Below, in pieces: positions 8,016 through 14,882 of a stretch of 64,000 nt of DNA. Positions within the stretch are counted from its first letter, which is position 1, and the number at the start of each line of letters is the position of its first letter. The stretch is from Microcaldota archaeon (lineage in GTDB: Archaea > Micrarchaeota > Micrarchaeia > Micrarchaeales > CABMGC01): contig JAJYOL010000002.1 in the NCBI GenBank assembly GCA_021796225.1, forward strand, positions 62,001-126,000, read 5' to 3'. A model generated the notes under the pieces. The model was given only the letters and a program-made list of their open reading frames with translations. It was not told where the DNA came from and did not search any database. Position numbers and translations under genes: made by a program.

Positions 8016-9896
8016 TTACTTCTCTACTTTGAAGTCAGCATCAGTTGACCCGTCAGGGTTAGGGCCCTGCGGACCCTGGCTATCAGATCCCGATCCCTGT
8101 TCTGGTCCCGGACCTTGCTGGCCTTCGGATCCTGTAGAAGACTCCGCTCCCTGTCCGTACATGCTTTTTCCTATTTCCTGCAACAGTTCCTGAAGGGCGG
8201 AAGATTTTGATTTCATCTCCGCGACGTTGTTGTTCTTCAACGCTTCCTGCAATTCATCCTTTGCCTTGTTTATCTTGTCGGCAACGTCCTGCGGCACCTT
8301 TTCCTTGAACTGCTTGAGCGTATGCTCCGTTGTATATACGAGAGATTCCGCCTCATTCTTTGCCTGTACCGCTTCGAAATCCTGCTTGTCCTGCTCCGCA
8401 TACTGCTCGGCTTCGTGAATTTTCTTTTCTATGTCTTCGCGTGACATCTTGTTAGGAGCGACCACCTGCATGCTCTGCTCCTTGTTTGTAGCCTTGTCCT
8501 TTGCGGTTACGTGAAGTATCCCGTTTGAATCTATATCGAAAGTTACTTCGACCTGGGGTGTTCCCCTTGGTGCCGGAGGTATTCCAGTAAGTTGGAATCT
8601 TCCAAGCTGCACGTTATCTCGAGACATCGGACGCTCACCCTGCAGTATGTTTATTTCCACCGCTGGTTGGTTGTCGTCTGCCGTAGTGAATATCTGCGAT
8701 TTCTTTATGGGGATTGTTGTGTTCTTTTCGATTATCTTTGTCATTACTCCGCCCTGAGTTTCCAATCCGAGGGAAAGGGGAGTTACGTCAAGAAGCACTA
8801 TGTCCTTTACTTCGCCGGTAAGTACGCCTGCCTGTATTGCGGCGCCGAATGCAACCGCTTCCATGGGATCCACTCCGCGTTCTATCTTCTTTCCGAGAAG
8901 TTGTTCCACATATCTTTGCACTATTGGCATGCGCGTAGGTCCGCCGATGAGCACCACTTTTTCTATATCCGTAGGCTCGAGTTTTGCATCCTTGAGCGCC
9001 TGCATTACGGGTTTTGTGGTCTTTTCCACTATCGGAAGGACTATGTCTTCCAATTTTGCCCTTGTAAATGAATATGCAAAATGCACGGGAGCATTTCCGG
9101 GACCCATCGCAAGGAACGGAAGGTTTATTTCTGATGATAGTGTTGTTGAAAGTTCTATCTTTGCACGTTCTCCGGCTTCGCGGAGTCTCTGCATTGCCTG
9201 GGTATCCTTAGTGACGTCTATTCCCGTCTGTTTGCGTACCTCGTCCGCGAGGAATGCGACGACCGAGTTATCCATATCCGTTCCGCCAAGTTGGGTATCG
9301 CCGTTTGTAGCCTTGACTTCGAATACGCCGTTGCCGAATTCCATTATGGTAACGTCGAGAGTTCCTCCCCCGAAATCGTATACCAATATTTTCATTTCCT
9401 TATTTGCCTTGTCAAGACCGAATGCGAGCGATGCTGCCGTAGGTTCGTTTACAAGGCGGACCACTTCCAATCCGGCTATTTCTCCGGCATCCTTCGTAGC
9501 CTGCCTCTGATTGTCATTGAAATATGCAGGTACAGTTATCACTGCTTTCTTGACTTCTTCGCCGAGAAATGCCTCTGCGTCATTCTTTATTTTCTGCAAT
9601 ACCAAAGCGGACAGTTCCTGCGGAGTATACTGCTTGTTGAATATGTCGTATTTGTAGCTCGTGCCCATCTTTCTTTTGAAAGCATTTACAGTTCCGGTAG
9701 GATTTGCGACTGCTTGTCTGCGCGCCGGTTCGCCGACGAGTTTCTGCCCGTCCTTGGTAAACGCGACAAAGCTGGGGAAGGACTTTCCGTACAGAGACGT
9801 TCCTTCGGAGCTTGGTATCAATACCGGTCTGCCGCCTTCTAGTACTGCTGCCGCACTGTTACTTGTTCCGAGGTCTATTCCTATAATCTTTGTCAT
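8016..9896 (-). CDS. dnaK: Chaperone DnaK (Hsp70)
   Basis: A 626-residue ATP-dependent chaperone. The ATPase domain starts [20 protein letters not shown] and has [27 protein letters not shown] and [14 protein letters not shown]. The substrate domain has [18 protein letters not shown], and the lid ends in a Gly/Pro/Ser-rich tail. ATG at 9896 is chosen because AGGTG lies 6 nt before it; a GTG three codons upstream overlaps that site. [10 protein letters not shown] runs directly into the next strand without the insertion found in proteobacterial DnaK, as in Firmicute and archaeal forms. It lies 19 nt after grpE. Confidence 0.98.
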   Translation of the reverse strand: MTKIIGIDLGTSNSAAAVLEGGRPVLIPSSEGTSLYGKSFPSFVAFTKDGQKLVGEPARRQAVANPTGTVNAFKRKMGTSYKYDIFNKQYTPQELSALVLQKIKNDAEAFLGEEVKKAVITVPAYFNDNQRQATKDAGEIAGLEVVRLVNEPTAASLAFGLDKANKEMKILVYDFGGGTLDVTIMEFGNGVFEVKATNGDTQLGGTDMDNSVVAFLADEVRKQTGIDVTKDTQAMQRLREAGERAKIELSTTLSSEINLPFLAMGPGNAPVHFAYSFTRAKLEDIVLPIVEKTTKPVMQALKDAKLEPTDIEKVVLIGGPTRMPIVQRYVEQLLGKKIERGVDPMEAVAFGAAIQAGVLTGEVKDIVLLDVTPLSLGLETQGGVMTKIIEKNTTIPIKKSQIFTTADDNQPAVEINILQGERPMSRDNVQLGRFQLTGIPPAPRGTPQVEVTFDIDSNGILHVTAKDKATNKEQSMQVVAPNKMSREDIEKKIHEAEQYAEQDKQDFEAVQAKNEAESLVYTTEHTLKQFKEKVPQDVADKINKAKDELQEALKNNNVAEMKSKSSALQELLQEIGKSMYGQGAESSTGSEGQQGPGPEQGSGSDSQGPQGPNPDGSTDADFKVEK

Positions 9897-9915
9897 ATTT
9901 TTCACCTATTGAAAA

Positions 9916-10467
9916 TTATCGTTTGTTTTCTCCGTCTTCCTGTTTTTCCGGGGATTTCTCTCCGCTTGATACGATTACGGAAGCGGGGCGAAGCATTATT
10001 CCGCCGAGCGTATATCCTTTGCGGATCACTTCCAGTATTACGCCTTCTTTCGTTTCGCTCTCGCGCATTAGGACGATCTCATGCTTGTACGGATCGAACG
10101 CGCCGTCCGTTTCTATTTCCTTTAAGCCGAGAGATTTTAACGTGTTCATGATATTTGAATATACCAGCAGTATACCTTTTCCGCTGTCCTCTTTTTTTGT
10201 TGCCGCCAAAGCAAGCTCGAATTCGTCTATGTTGGGAAGAAGTTTTGATATTGCCTCAGCCTTTCCCACGAGTTTGGAATTTTCAAGTTCCTTTGCCGAA
10301 CGTTTTTTGTAGTTGTCAAACTCGGCCGCGAGACGCAACATCTTCTCCCTCATTTCGTCTTCGGGCTTCGCCTGAGGTTCTTCCTTATTTTCCTGGCGTG
10401 CGTCCTTTTGCGTATCTTCATGAAGAATTTCTTCTTCACTGCTTTCTTCTGCTTCTACGTCTTCCAT
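9916..10467 (-). CDS. grpE: Nucleotide exchange factor GrpE
   Basis: A 183-residue protein. The first about 40 residues are acidic and disordered, then a long dimerising helix (EDEMREKMLRLAAEFDNYKK) and a C-terminal beta domain with FDPYKHEIVLM and IRKGYTLGGIMLRPASVIVS. It releases ADP from DnaK. Its start overlaps the upstream regulator by 32 nt in another frame and has no clear ribosome-binding site, so translational coupling is likely. The order regulator-grpE-dnaK-dnaJ resembles bacterial hrcA-grpE-dnaK-dnaJ operons, although the regulator is not HrcA. Confidence 0.96.
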   Translation of the reverse strand: MEDVEAEESSEEEILHEDTQKDARQENKEEPQAKPEDEMREKMLRLAAEFDNYKKRSAKELENSKLVGKAEAISKLLPNIDEFELALAATKKEDSGKGILLVYSNIMNTLKSLGLKEIETDGAFDPYKHEIVLMRESETKEGVILEVIRKGYTLGGIMLRPASVIVSSGEKSPEKQEDGENKR

Positions 10468-10870
10468 GAAAATCGTTCTCTAGTATCTGATCCATTTCTG
10501 CCGCAACGCGTGCGAGTCTTTGGAATTCGTGCTCCATGTCCGCCTGAAGTTCCTGCAGCGTGCCGACCATGTCGCTTGATCTTAGGTAATATTTGCGTCC
10601 TTTGCGGACCACAATGCCTGAATTTATGAATCTGTTGAGATGGTATATTACAGTCGTACGGGGAGTTTCAAGACGATAATTCAATTCCTTGCTTGTCGTC
10701 CCTTTTCCGGATACGCTGTTGCCGATTATTTCCTTAAGTATTTCCTTTTCGGAGCTGTCCCTGCTTCCCGAAAGATCAAGCGATTGGCAAAACCATACTA
10801 CAAGCGCATCGAAATTTTGCTTGGACGGCTTGCCTACGGCTCTTATAGTTATACGCTCTTCAAAAACCAT
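10436..10870 (-). CDS. Winged-helix regulator leading the grpE-dnaK-dnaJ operon
   Basis: A 144-residue protein with an ArsR-like winged helix in its middle: TTSKELNYRLETPRTTVIYH is helix-turn-helix plus recognition helix, and GIVVRKGRKYYLR is the wing. The first 40 residues (MVFEERITIRAVGKPSKQNF onward) match no family I recognise. The C terminus is a helix with a very basic end (GRRRSRRKQ). ATG at 10870 is preferred over TTG six bases upstream, because the TATA box near 10898 would put the transcript start at or next to it (leaderless). A perfect palindrome lies just upstream. Autoregulation and control of the chaperone operon is inferred; it is not visibly related to Pyrococcus Phr. Confidence 0.85.
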   Translation of the reverse strand: MVFEERITIRAVGKPSKQNFDALVVWFCQSLDLSGSRDSSEKEILKEIIGNSVSGKGTTSKELNYRLETPRTTVIYHLNRFINSGIVVRKGRKYYLRSSDMVGTLQELQADMEHEFQRLARVAAEMDQILENDFHGRRRSRRKQ

Positions 10871-10892
10871 GTTCAAGGATAAGTAGTGTTAG

Positions 10893-10905
10893 ATATATAA
10901 ATATT
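10893..10905 (-). promoter_or_regulatory. TATA box of the heat-shock operon
   Basis: On the minus strand the A/T run AATATTTATATAT lies about 25 nt before ATG 10870, giving an expected transcript start at the start codon. A palindrome follows directly on its upstream side. Confidence 0.65.
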
Positions 10906-10911
10906 TGCTTT

Positions 10912-10932
10912 TTTACAACAAAATGTTGTAAA
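10912..10932. promoter_or_regulatory. Perfect palindrome, probable operator
   Basis: TTTACAACA-AAA-TGTTGTAAA: two perfect 9-bp arms with a 3-nt spacer. On the minus strand it sits immediately upstream of the TATA box, overlapping the region where TFB would bind (BRE). It could also affect the plus-strand gene at 11005. The 21-bp size suits a dimeric winged-helix repressor. Confidence 0.65.
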
Positions 10933-10961
10933 TTTTAGTTTTTAGTTGTCAGAAACCGAAA

Positions 10962-10986
10962 AAAGGGCCGGCATTGCGAGCCCTTT
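10962..10986. repeat. Inverted repeat AAAGGGC/GCCCTTT
   Basis: Seven-bp arms (10962-10968 and 10980-10986) with an 11-nt loop, 18 nt before the TTG start of the thioredoxin-NHL gene. It may be a 5' leader hairpin or a second operator. Function unknown. Confidence 0.45.
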
Positions 10987-11004
10987 GGATTATTATTTCT
11001 GCTG

Positions 11005-12537
11005 TTGGAATGTTTTGATGTTATGCACGGAATAGAAAAAACGCTCGGAATGCGGTGGAAAGCAAAGGAATTTCCAAACGGATTCACATGGTTAAATTCC
11101 AAGGGCAAAATTACCCTTAAAGACCTTAAAGGACAGGTAACGATACTGGATTTTTGGACTTACTGCTGCATAAACTGCATGCACATGCTGCACGAACTGG
11201 AAGAAATAGAGGGCAGATATTCCGACAAGCCCGTTGTCGTAATAGGCGTACATTCTGCAAAATTTACCAATGAGGCTGTTGAAAAGAACATCGAATCCGC
11301 GATTGAAAGATACGGGATAAGGCATCCGGTAATAGTGGATAAAAAAATGAAGATATGGAAAGACTATGGCGCGGAAGGCTGGCCGACAATAGTAATAATC
11401 GATCAGGAAGGCGAAATAATCTATCATAAAAATGGGGAAGGACAGTTGGAAACGATATCGAAGACCGTGGACAGGCTTCTCGGACATGGTGGAAGCGGTT
11501 CAAAACATATCGATATCGCGGCGCCAACAGCAACAAGACGCGGAGACACGCTGTCGTTTCCGGGAAAAATAGCCATATCGCCTGATGGAAAAAATATTGC
11601 AATAAGCGATACAAACAATTGCAGGATATTGATAGCCGATATTAAAAACGGAAAAATAAAACATGTAATAGGTGGAAAGCAGGGATTTGCGGATGGGAAC
11701 TTTTCTTCTGCAGAATTTTACAGGCAGCAGGGAATAACATGGAAGGATGACAACGTTATTTATGCCGCGGATACGGAAAATCACGCCATTAGAGAGATAA
11801 ATCTGGAAAGAAACAGCGTGAAGACGATAGCGGGAACTGGGAAAAAATCCGCATGGCTGGCTCTTGGAGGAGAAGCGACAAGGATTGGATTAAATTCACC
11901 ATGGGACGTAGCGTATGACAAGGATACGGAATCTGTGCACGTGGCAATGGCAGGAACCCACCAGCTATGGAGTTATATGATAGGTTCCGGCAAAATCGTT
12001 CCGCTTGCCGGAAGCGGATATGAGGGATTAGAAGACGGAAAACTGATGGGATCGCTGCTTGCACAGCCCAGCGGAACGTATTACAGTGAAGGTTTCCTTT
12101 ATTTTGCCGACAGCGAATCTTCAGCGGTAAGACGTATAAACATAAACAGCAAACGGGTCGAGACGCTGGTCGGCGAGGGACTGTTCGAATTTGGATATAA
12201 AGATGGCGGATTGAATGGGGCGCGATTCCAGCATCCGTTGGGCCTGTGCGTTGACGGCAATGACGTGTATGTGGCTGACACGTATAACAATGCAATAAGA
12301 AAAATAGACATTGAAAAGGGGGAAGTGACGACCGTTGTGGGACCCTCGTCAACACCGGGTGTTTGCCGATATGGCGAAAAGAACTGCGATACGTTGGAGC
12401 TGTACGAGCCGAATGACGTGAAAAAACTTGAGAATATGCTTTACATAGCTGACACGAACAACCATCTGATAAGAAAATTTGACCTTTCGGATGGAATACT
12501 TGGCACGTTTGAAATAGATGCGGAGGGGATGAAATGA
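11005..12537 (+). CDS. Thioredoxin-NHL beta-propeller protein (NHLRC2-like)
   Basis: A 510-residue two-domain protein. Residues 20-155 are a thioredoxin/TlpA-like domain with WTYCCINCMH, giving a CxxC pair at C55 and C58 and an extra C54, and the cis-proline region AEGWPTIVIID. From about 175 to the end it has NHL repeats (for example ISPDGKNIAISDTNNCRIL, GLCVDGNDVYVADTYNNAIR) forming a beta propeller. The same architecture occurs in NHLRC2. No signal peptide is visible, so it is probably cytoplasmic. The start is TTG at 11005 or ATG at 11023. It is divergent from the heat-shock operon and overlaps the next gene by 4 nt. The redox substrate is unknown. Confidence 0.85.
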   Translation: MECFDVMHGIEKTLGMRWKAKEFPNGFTWLNSKGKITLKDLKGQVTILDFWTYCCINCMHMLHELEEIEGRYSDKPVVVIGVHSAKFTNEAVEKNIESAIERYGIRHPVIVDKKMKIWKDYGAEGWPTIVIIDQEGEIIYHKNGEGQLETISKTVDRLLGHGGSGSKHIDIAAPTATRRGDTLSFPGKIAISPDGKNIAISDTNNCRILIADIKNGKIKHVIGGKQGFADGNFSSAEFYRQQGITWKDDNVIYAADTENHAIREINLERNSVKTIAGTGKKSAWLALGGEATRIGLNSPWDVAYDKDTESVHVAMAGTHQLWSYMIGSGKIVPLAGSGYEGLEDGKLMGSLLAQPSGTYYSEGFLYFADSESSAVRRININSKRVETLVGEGLFEFGYKDGGLNGARFQHPLGLCVDGNDVYVADTYNNAIRKIDIEKGEVTTVVGPSSTPGVCRYGEKNCDTLELYEPNDVKKLENMLYIADTNNHLIRKFDLSDGILGTFEIDAEGMK

Positions 12538-13409
12538 ACAATCATGGAAAATTGATAGCGCAGGGGAAGCTCGTCCAATTCAAGGCAACCGATGGGATGA
12601 TATTGCACGGTTTCCTGTCAGAATACGGCAAATCGGACACGTGTGTGATATACGTACACGGAATGGGAAGCAGTTTCTATTCGGGCAGACTTGTGAGCCC
12701 ATTCGCAAATGCATGCCACGACGCTGGATATTCCTTCCTTTCGATAAATACGCGCGGACACGATATGGAAGCCTATGAAAAGTTTGACGGCAATAAAAGA
12801 AAAGGCAGATGGATAGGCACCAGATATGAAAAATTCGAAGAGAGCAGGAAAGACATCGAAGGTGCGGTGAAACTTGCAAAAGCATACGGATACAAAAAGA
12901 TATTCCTTGTCGGGCACAGTACGGGATGCCAGAAGATATTGTACTACCAATATTCGATGAAAAGGAAAATTATCAATGCTTTGGTATTTCTAGCACCTGA
13001 TGACGATTACAATTTGAACAGGGTGAAATTTGGGAGAAAATGGATGGATATGGTCAGACTTGCAAAAACGTTGGCGCATGCGGGAAAAGGAAATGACTAT
13101 GAAAGGAAGTTGCCGTTTTCTCCGAATAGATTTCTTTCCGTAGCGGATATGAAAAACGTTGAAGCGCGCCTGTTTAATTACGACGGTAAAATGAGGGAAT
13201 TTTCATCGATTGGCATTCCCATTATGGTAGTTTTTGGAACGCTGGATGAAGGTGCGGTGAAGCCAGTATCAGAATATGTTGAAATATTGAAAGAAAAGAC
13301 GGCTGCAAAGACCTTTTGTTCCGCAATCATAGAAGGAGCGACGCATTCGTTCAAGAAGAACGAGAACGCCGTAGCGAGCCTTGCGGTAAAATGGCTACGC
13401 TCAGTTTAG
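12534..13409 (+). CDS. Alpha/beta-hydrolase fold protein
   Basis: A 291-residue soluble hydrolase-like protein. It has the oxyanion-hole loop YVHGMGSSFYSG, the nucleophile elbow GHSTG (Ser129), a late aspartate in VVFGTLDEGAV and a histidine in EGATHSF, so the full Ser-Asp-His triad is present. It resembles the DUF1749/esterase-type group. The substrate cannot be predicted. ATG overlaps the stop of the thioredoxin-NHL gene (ATGA), so the two form an operon. Confidence 0.85.
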   Translation: MNNHGKLIAQGKLVQFKATDGMILHGFLSEYGKSDTCVIYVHGMGSSFYSGRLVSPFANACHDAGYSFLSINTRGHDMEAYEKFDGNKRKGRWIGTRYEKFEESRKDIEGAVKLAKAYGYKKIFLVGHSTGCQKILYYQYSMKRKIINALVFLAPDDDYNLNRVKFGRKWMDMVRLAKTLAHAGKGNDYERKLPFSPNRFLSVADMKNVEARLFNYDGKMREFSSIGIPIMVVFGTLDEGAVKPVSEYVEILKEKTAAKTFCSAIIEGATHSFKKNENAVASLAVKWLRSV

Positions 13410-13421
13410 ATTTTATAATAA

Positions 13422-13526
13422 TGGACTCCGCGGGATTTTCATGCGCATGAGCGAAACGCACAGCGCAATTTGAACCCGCAACCTCCTGCATGCCATGCAG
13501 GCGCGCTACCGTTGCGCTAGGAGCCC
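13422..13526 (-). tRNA. tRNA-Ala(GGC) with a T-loop intron
   Basis: Acceptor GGGCTCC/GGAGTCC contains the G3-U70 wobble pair that marks alanine tRNAs, with discriminator A. The anticodon stem CCTGC/GCAGG holds loop ATGGCAT, anticodon GGC. The T stem GCGGG/CCCGC is split by a 33-nt insert after TTCAAA, at the same place as in tRNA-Arg(TCT). The spliced tRNA is 72 nt with T loop TTCAAAT. CCA is not encoded. It lies 29 nt after the LSm gene at the end of the RNA polymerase operon. Confidence 0.94.
13436..13468 (-). other. tRNA-Ala intron, position 59/60, bulge-helix-bulge
   Basis: Exon TTCA pairs with TGAA in the intron end (4-bp central helix), with bulges AA^T on the 5' side and AA^T on the 3' side. 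The inner helix is TGCGC/GCGCA. Cutting in the bulges rebuilds TTCAAAT. The central helix and bulge layout match the tRNA-Arg intron, although the intron bodies differ. Confidence 0.9.
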
Positions 13527-13555
13527 ATTAAACATGAAGTTATCCCCGCCCAGAA

Positions 13556-13783
13556 TCATGCAGGGGATATGAAAAGGATGTTTCCTCCCCTCAGAAGTAT
13601 TGTTCCGAGGTTTGTCTTGACGTTGCCGTCTTCTATCTCTTCGGCGCTGTCAATAACTATGTTCATATGTGCATCAAACGAAGTTACCTTCCCGCGTATG
13701 TCCGTCCCGTTCTTCAATCTTACAAGTACCTGCTGCCCTAATGATTTGTTCAGCAGATCAAATGGTCTTTCTGGAGTTGTCAT
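13556..13783 (-). CDS. Sm-like archaeal protein (LSm/SmAP)
   Basis: A 75-residue RNA-binding protein that forms rings. Sm1 is visible as GQQVLVRLKNGTDIRGKVTSFDAHMNIVI and Sm2 as TILLRGGNILFIS. The frame extends six codons upstream to a TTG, but ATG at 13783 follows GGTGG by 5 nt and gives the normal family N terminus. It lies between rpoA'' and tRNA-Ala in the same direction. LSm rings bind U-rich RNA and act as RNA chaperones; partners cannot be read from sequence. Confidence 0.93.
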   Translation of the reverse strand: MTTPERPFDLLNKSLGQQVLVRLKNGTDIRGKVTSFDAHMNIVIDSAEEIEDGNVKTNLGTILLRGGNILFISPA

Positions 13784-13825
13784 AAATGCCACCGAGTGCA
13801 ATTTGGATTATTATTGTATACGAAG

Positions 13826-14872
13826 TTATTTAGGCTTTATCTTAGCCATGTCCTCTTTCTTTATCGCAAGCTTTACCGAACCCGTGCCTATTGGAATCTG
13901 TTTTCCTACGAGAATGTTTTCTGTTACGCCGCGCATGTGGTCCGTTTCGCCGAATGATGCCGCGTTTATAAGATGCTTTACCGTTTCTTCGTATGCGGCT
14001 CTCGCGAATACCGAATTCTTTTCACCGCTGATTCCGTGCCTTCCGACCCCCTTTATCGTTCCGGTAGATGTCATCGCGTCTGCTATCAATAGCAAATGCC
14101 TGAAATCTACGGATATCTTCTGTTCGTCCAGCGTCGCCTGCAGTTCCCTTGCGAGCGCATTTCTTGCGGCTTCTATTCCGAAGAGCCTGTTGATTGCAAA
14201 TACGTCATTCGTGTAAAGCCTTGATTTGTCGATGCCGCTTACAGTGATTATTCCTTCGATGTTGCTTCCTGCGGAAACTATGTATATTTCCCCCGTCTTT
14301 GGATTCGTCTGCACCACGGCTTTTCCTGCGCCTTCGATTCCGTTTATTACTGCCTTGGATATCTTTACCATTGTAAGACGTATGTCCTTCAGATTCTTTG
14401 TGTGGACCTTTACGGTTATCACGTTCTTTTCAACGGATGTGTCGAGCTTGAGCAGCTTTGCCAGCTTGTCGGAAACCTGTCCTGGTGTGAGGCCTTCCGA
14501 TTCGAGTTCCTGCTTGCTGAGAAGTATCTTTATCGTTCCTTTCGAAAAGTTTTCAACAGACCTGCGTATGAGCGAGTCCATCCTTACTTCATTTATCTTT
14601 TTTGCTATCTTTTCCGCTTGTTCTATGTCCTTGCTTGCTGCGCCTTCGAGATATACGGTTGAGAGCGGTGTAGTAGGCTTCTTCTTTGCGTCTACCAGTT
14701 CAACAATCCTTGGAAGACCGGAAGTAGCTATTGCAGATTCAATACCTGCAAAGTGGAAGGATCTCAGAATCATTTGCGTGCCGGGTTCCCCTACTGACTG
14801 CGCAGCCAGTATGCCTACGGGTTCGCTGTATTGGACAGTGAAGTCTCTTGCTTTTTGTTGTGATTTTGCCAA
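13826..14872 (-). CDS. rpoA2: DNA-directed RNA polymerase subunit A''
   Basis: The 348-residue C-terminal part of the split largest subunit, carrying the trigger loop and cleft. It starts near PVGILAAQSVGEPGTQMILR followed by TFHFAG-type FHFAGI, and ends with the clamp helices KHLINAASFGETDHMRGVTENILVG. The start is TTG at 14872, supported by GGTG 5 nt upstream. No intein is present. It lies 10 nt after A'. Confidence 0.97.
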   Translation of the reverse strand: MAKSQQKARDFTVQYSEPVGILAAQSVGEPGTQMILRSFHFAGIESAIATSGLPRIVELVDAKKKPTTPLSTVYLEGAASKDIEQAEKIAKKINEVRMDSLIRRSVENFSKGTIKILLSKQELESEGLTPGQVSDKLAKLLKLDTSVEKNVITVKVHTKNLKDIRLTMVKISKAVINGIEGAGKAVVQTNPKTGEIYIVSAGSNIEGIITVSGIDKSRLYTNDVFAINRLFGIEAARNALARELQATLDEQKISVDFRHLLLIADAMTSTGTIKGVGRHGISGEKNSVFARAAYEETVKHLINAASFGETDHMRGVTENILVGKQIPIGTGSVKLAIKKEDMAKIKPK

Positions 14873-14882
14873 GGTAACACCA

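Noticed and set aside
10962-10986. Hairpin as an intrinsic terminator
   Set aside because: It lies in a divergent promoter region with no gene ending there and no T-run after it on either strand.
11789-12541. 250-codon frame opposite the NHL repeats
   Set aside because: Arises from repeat codon bias in the propeller gene; no recognisable protein features.
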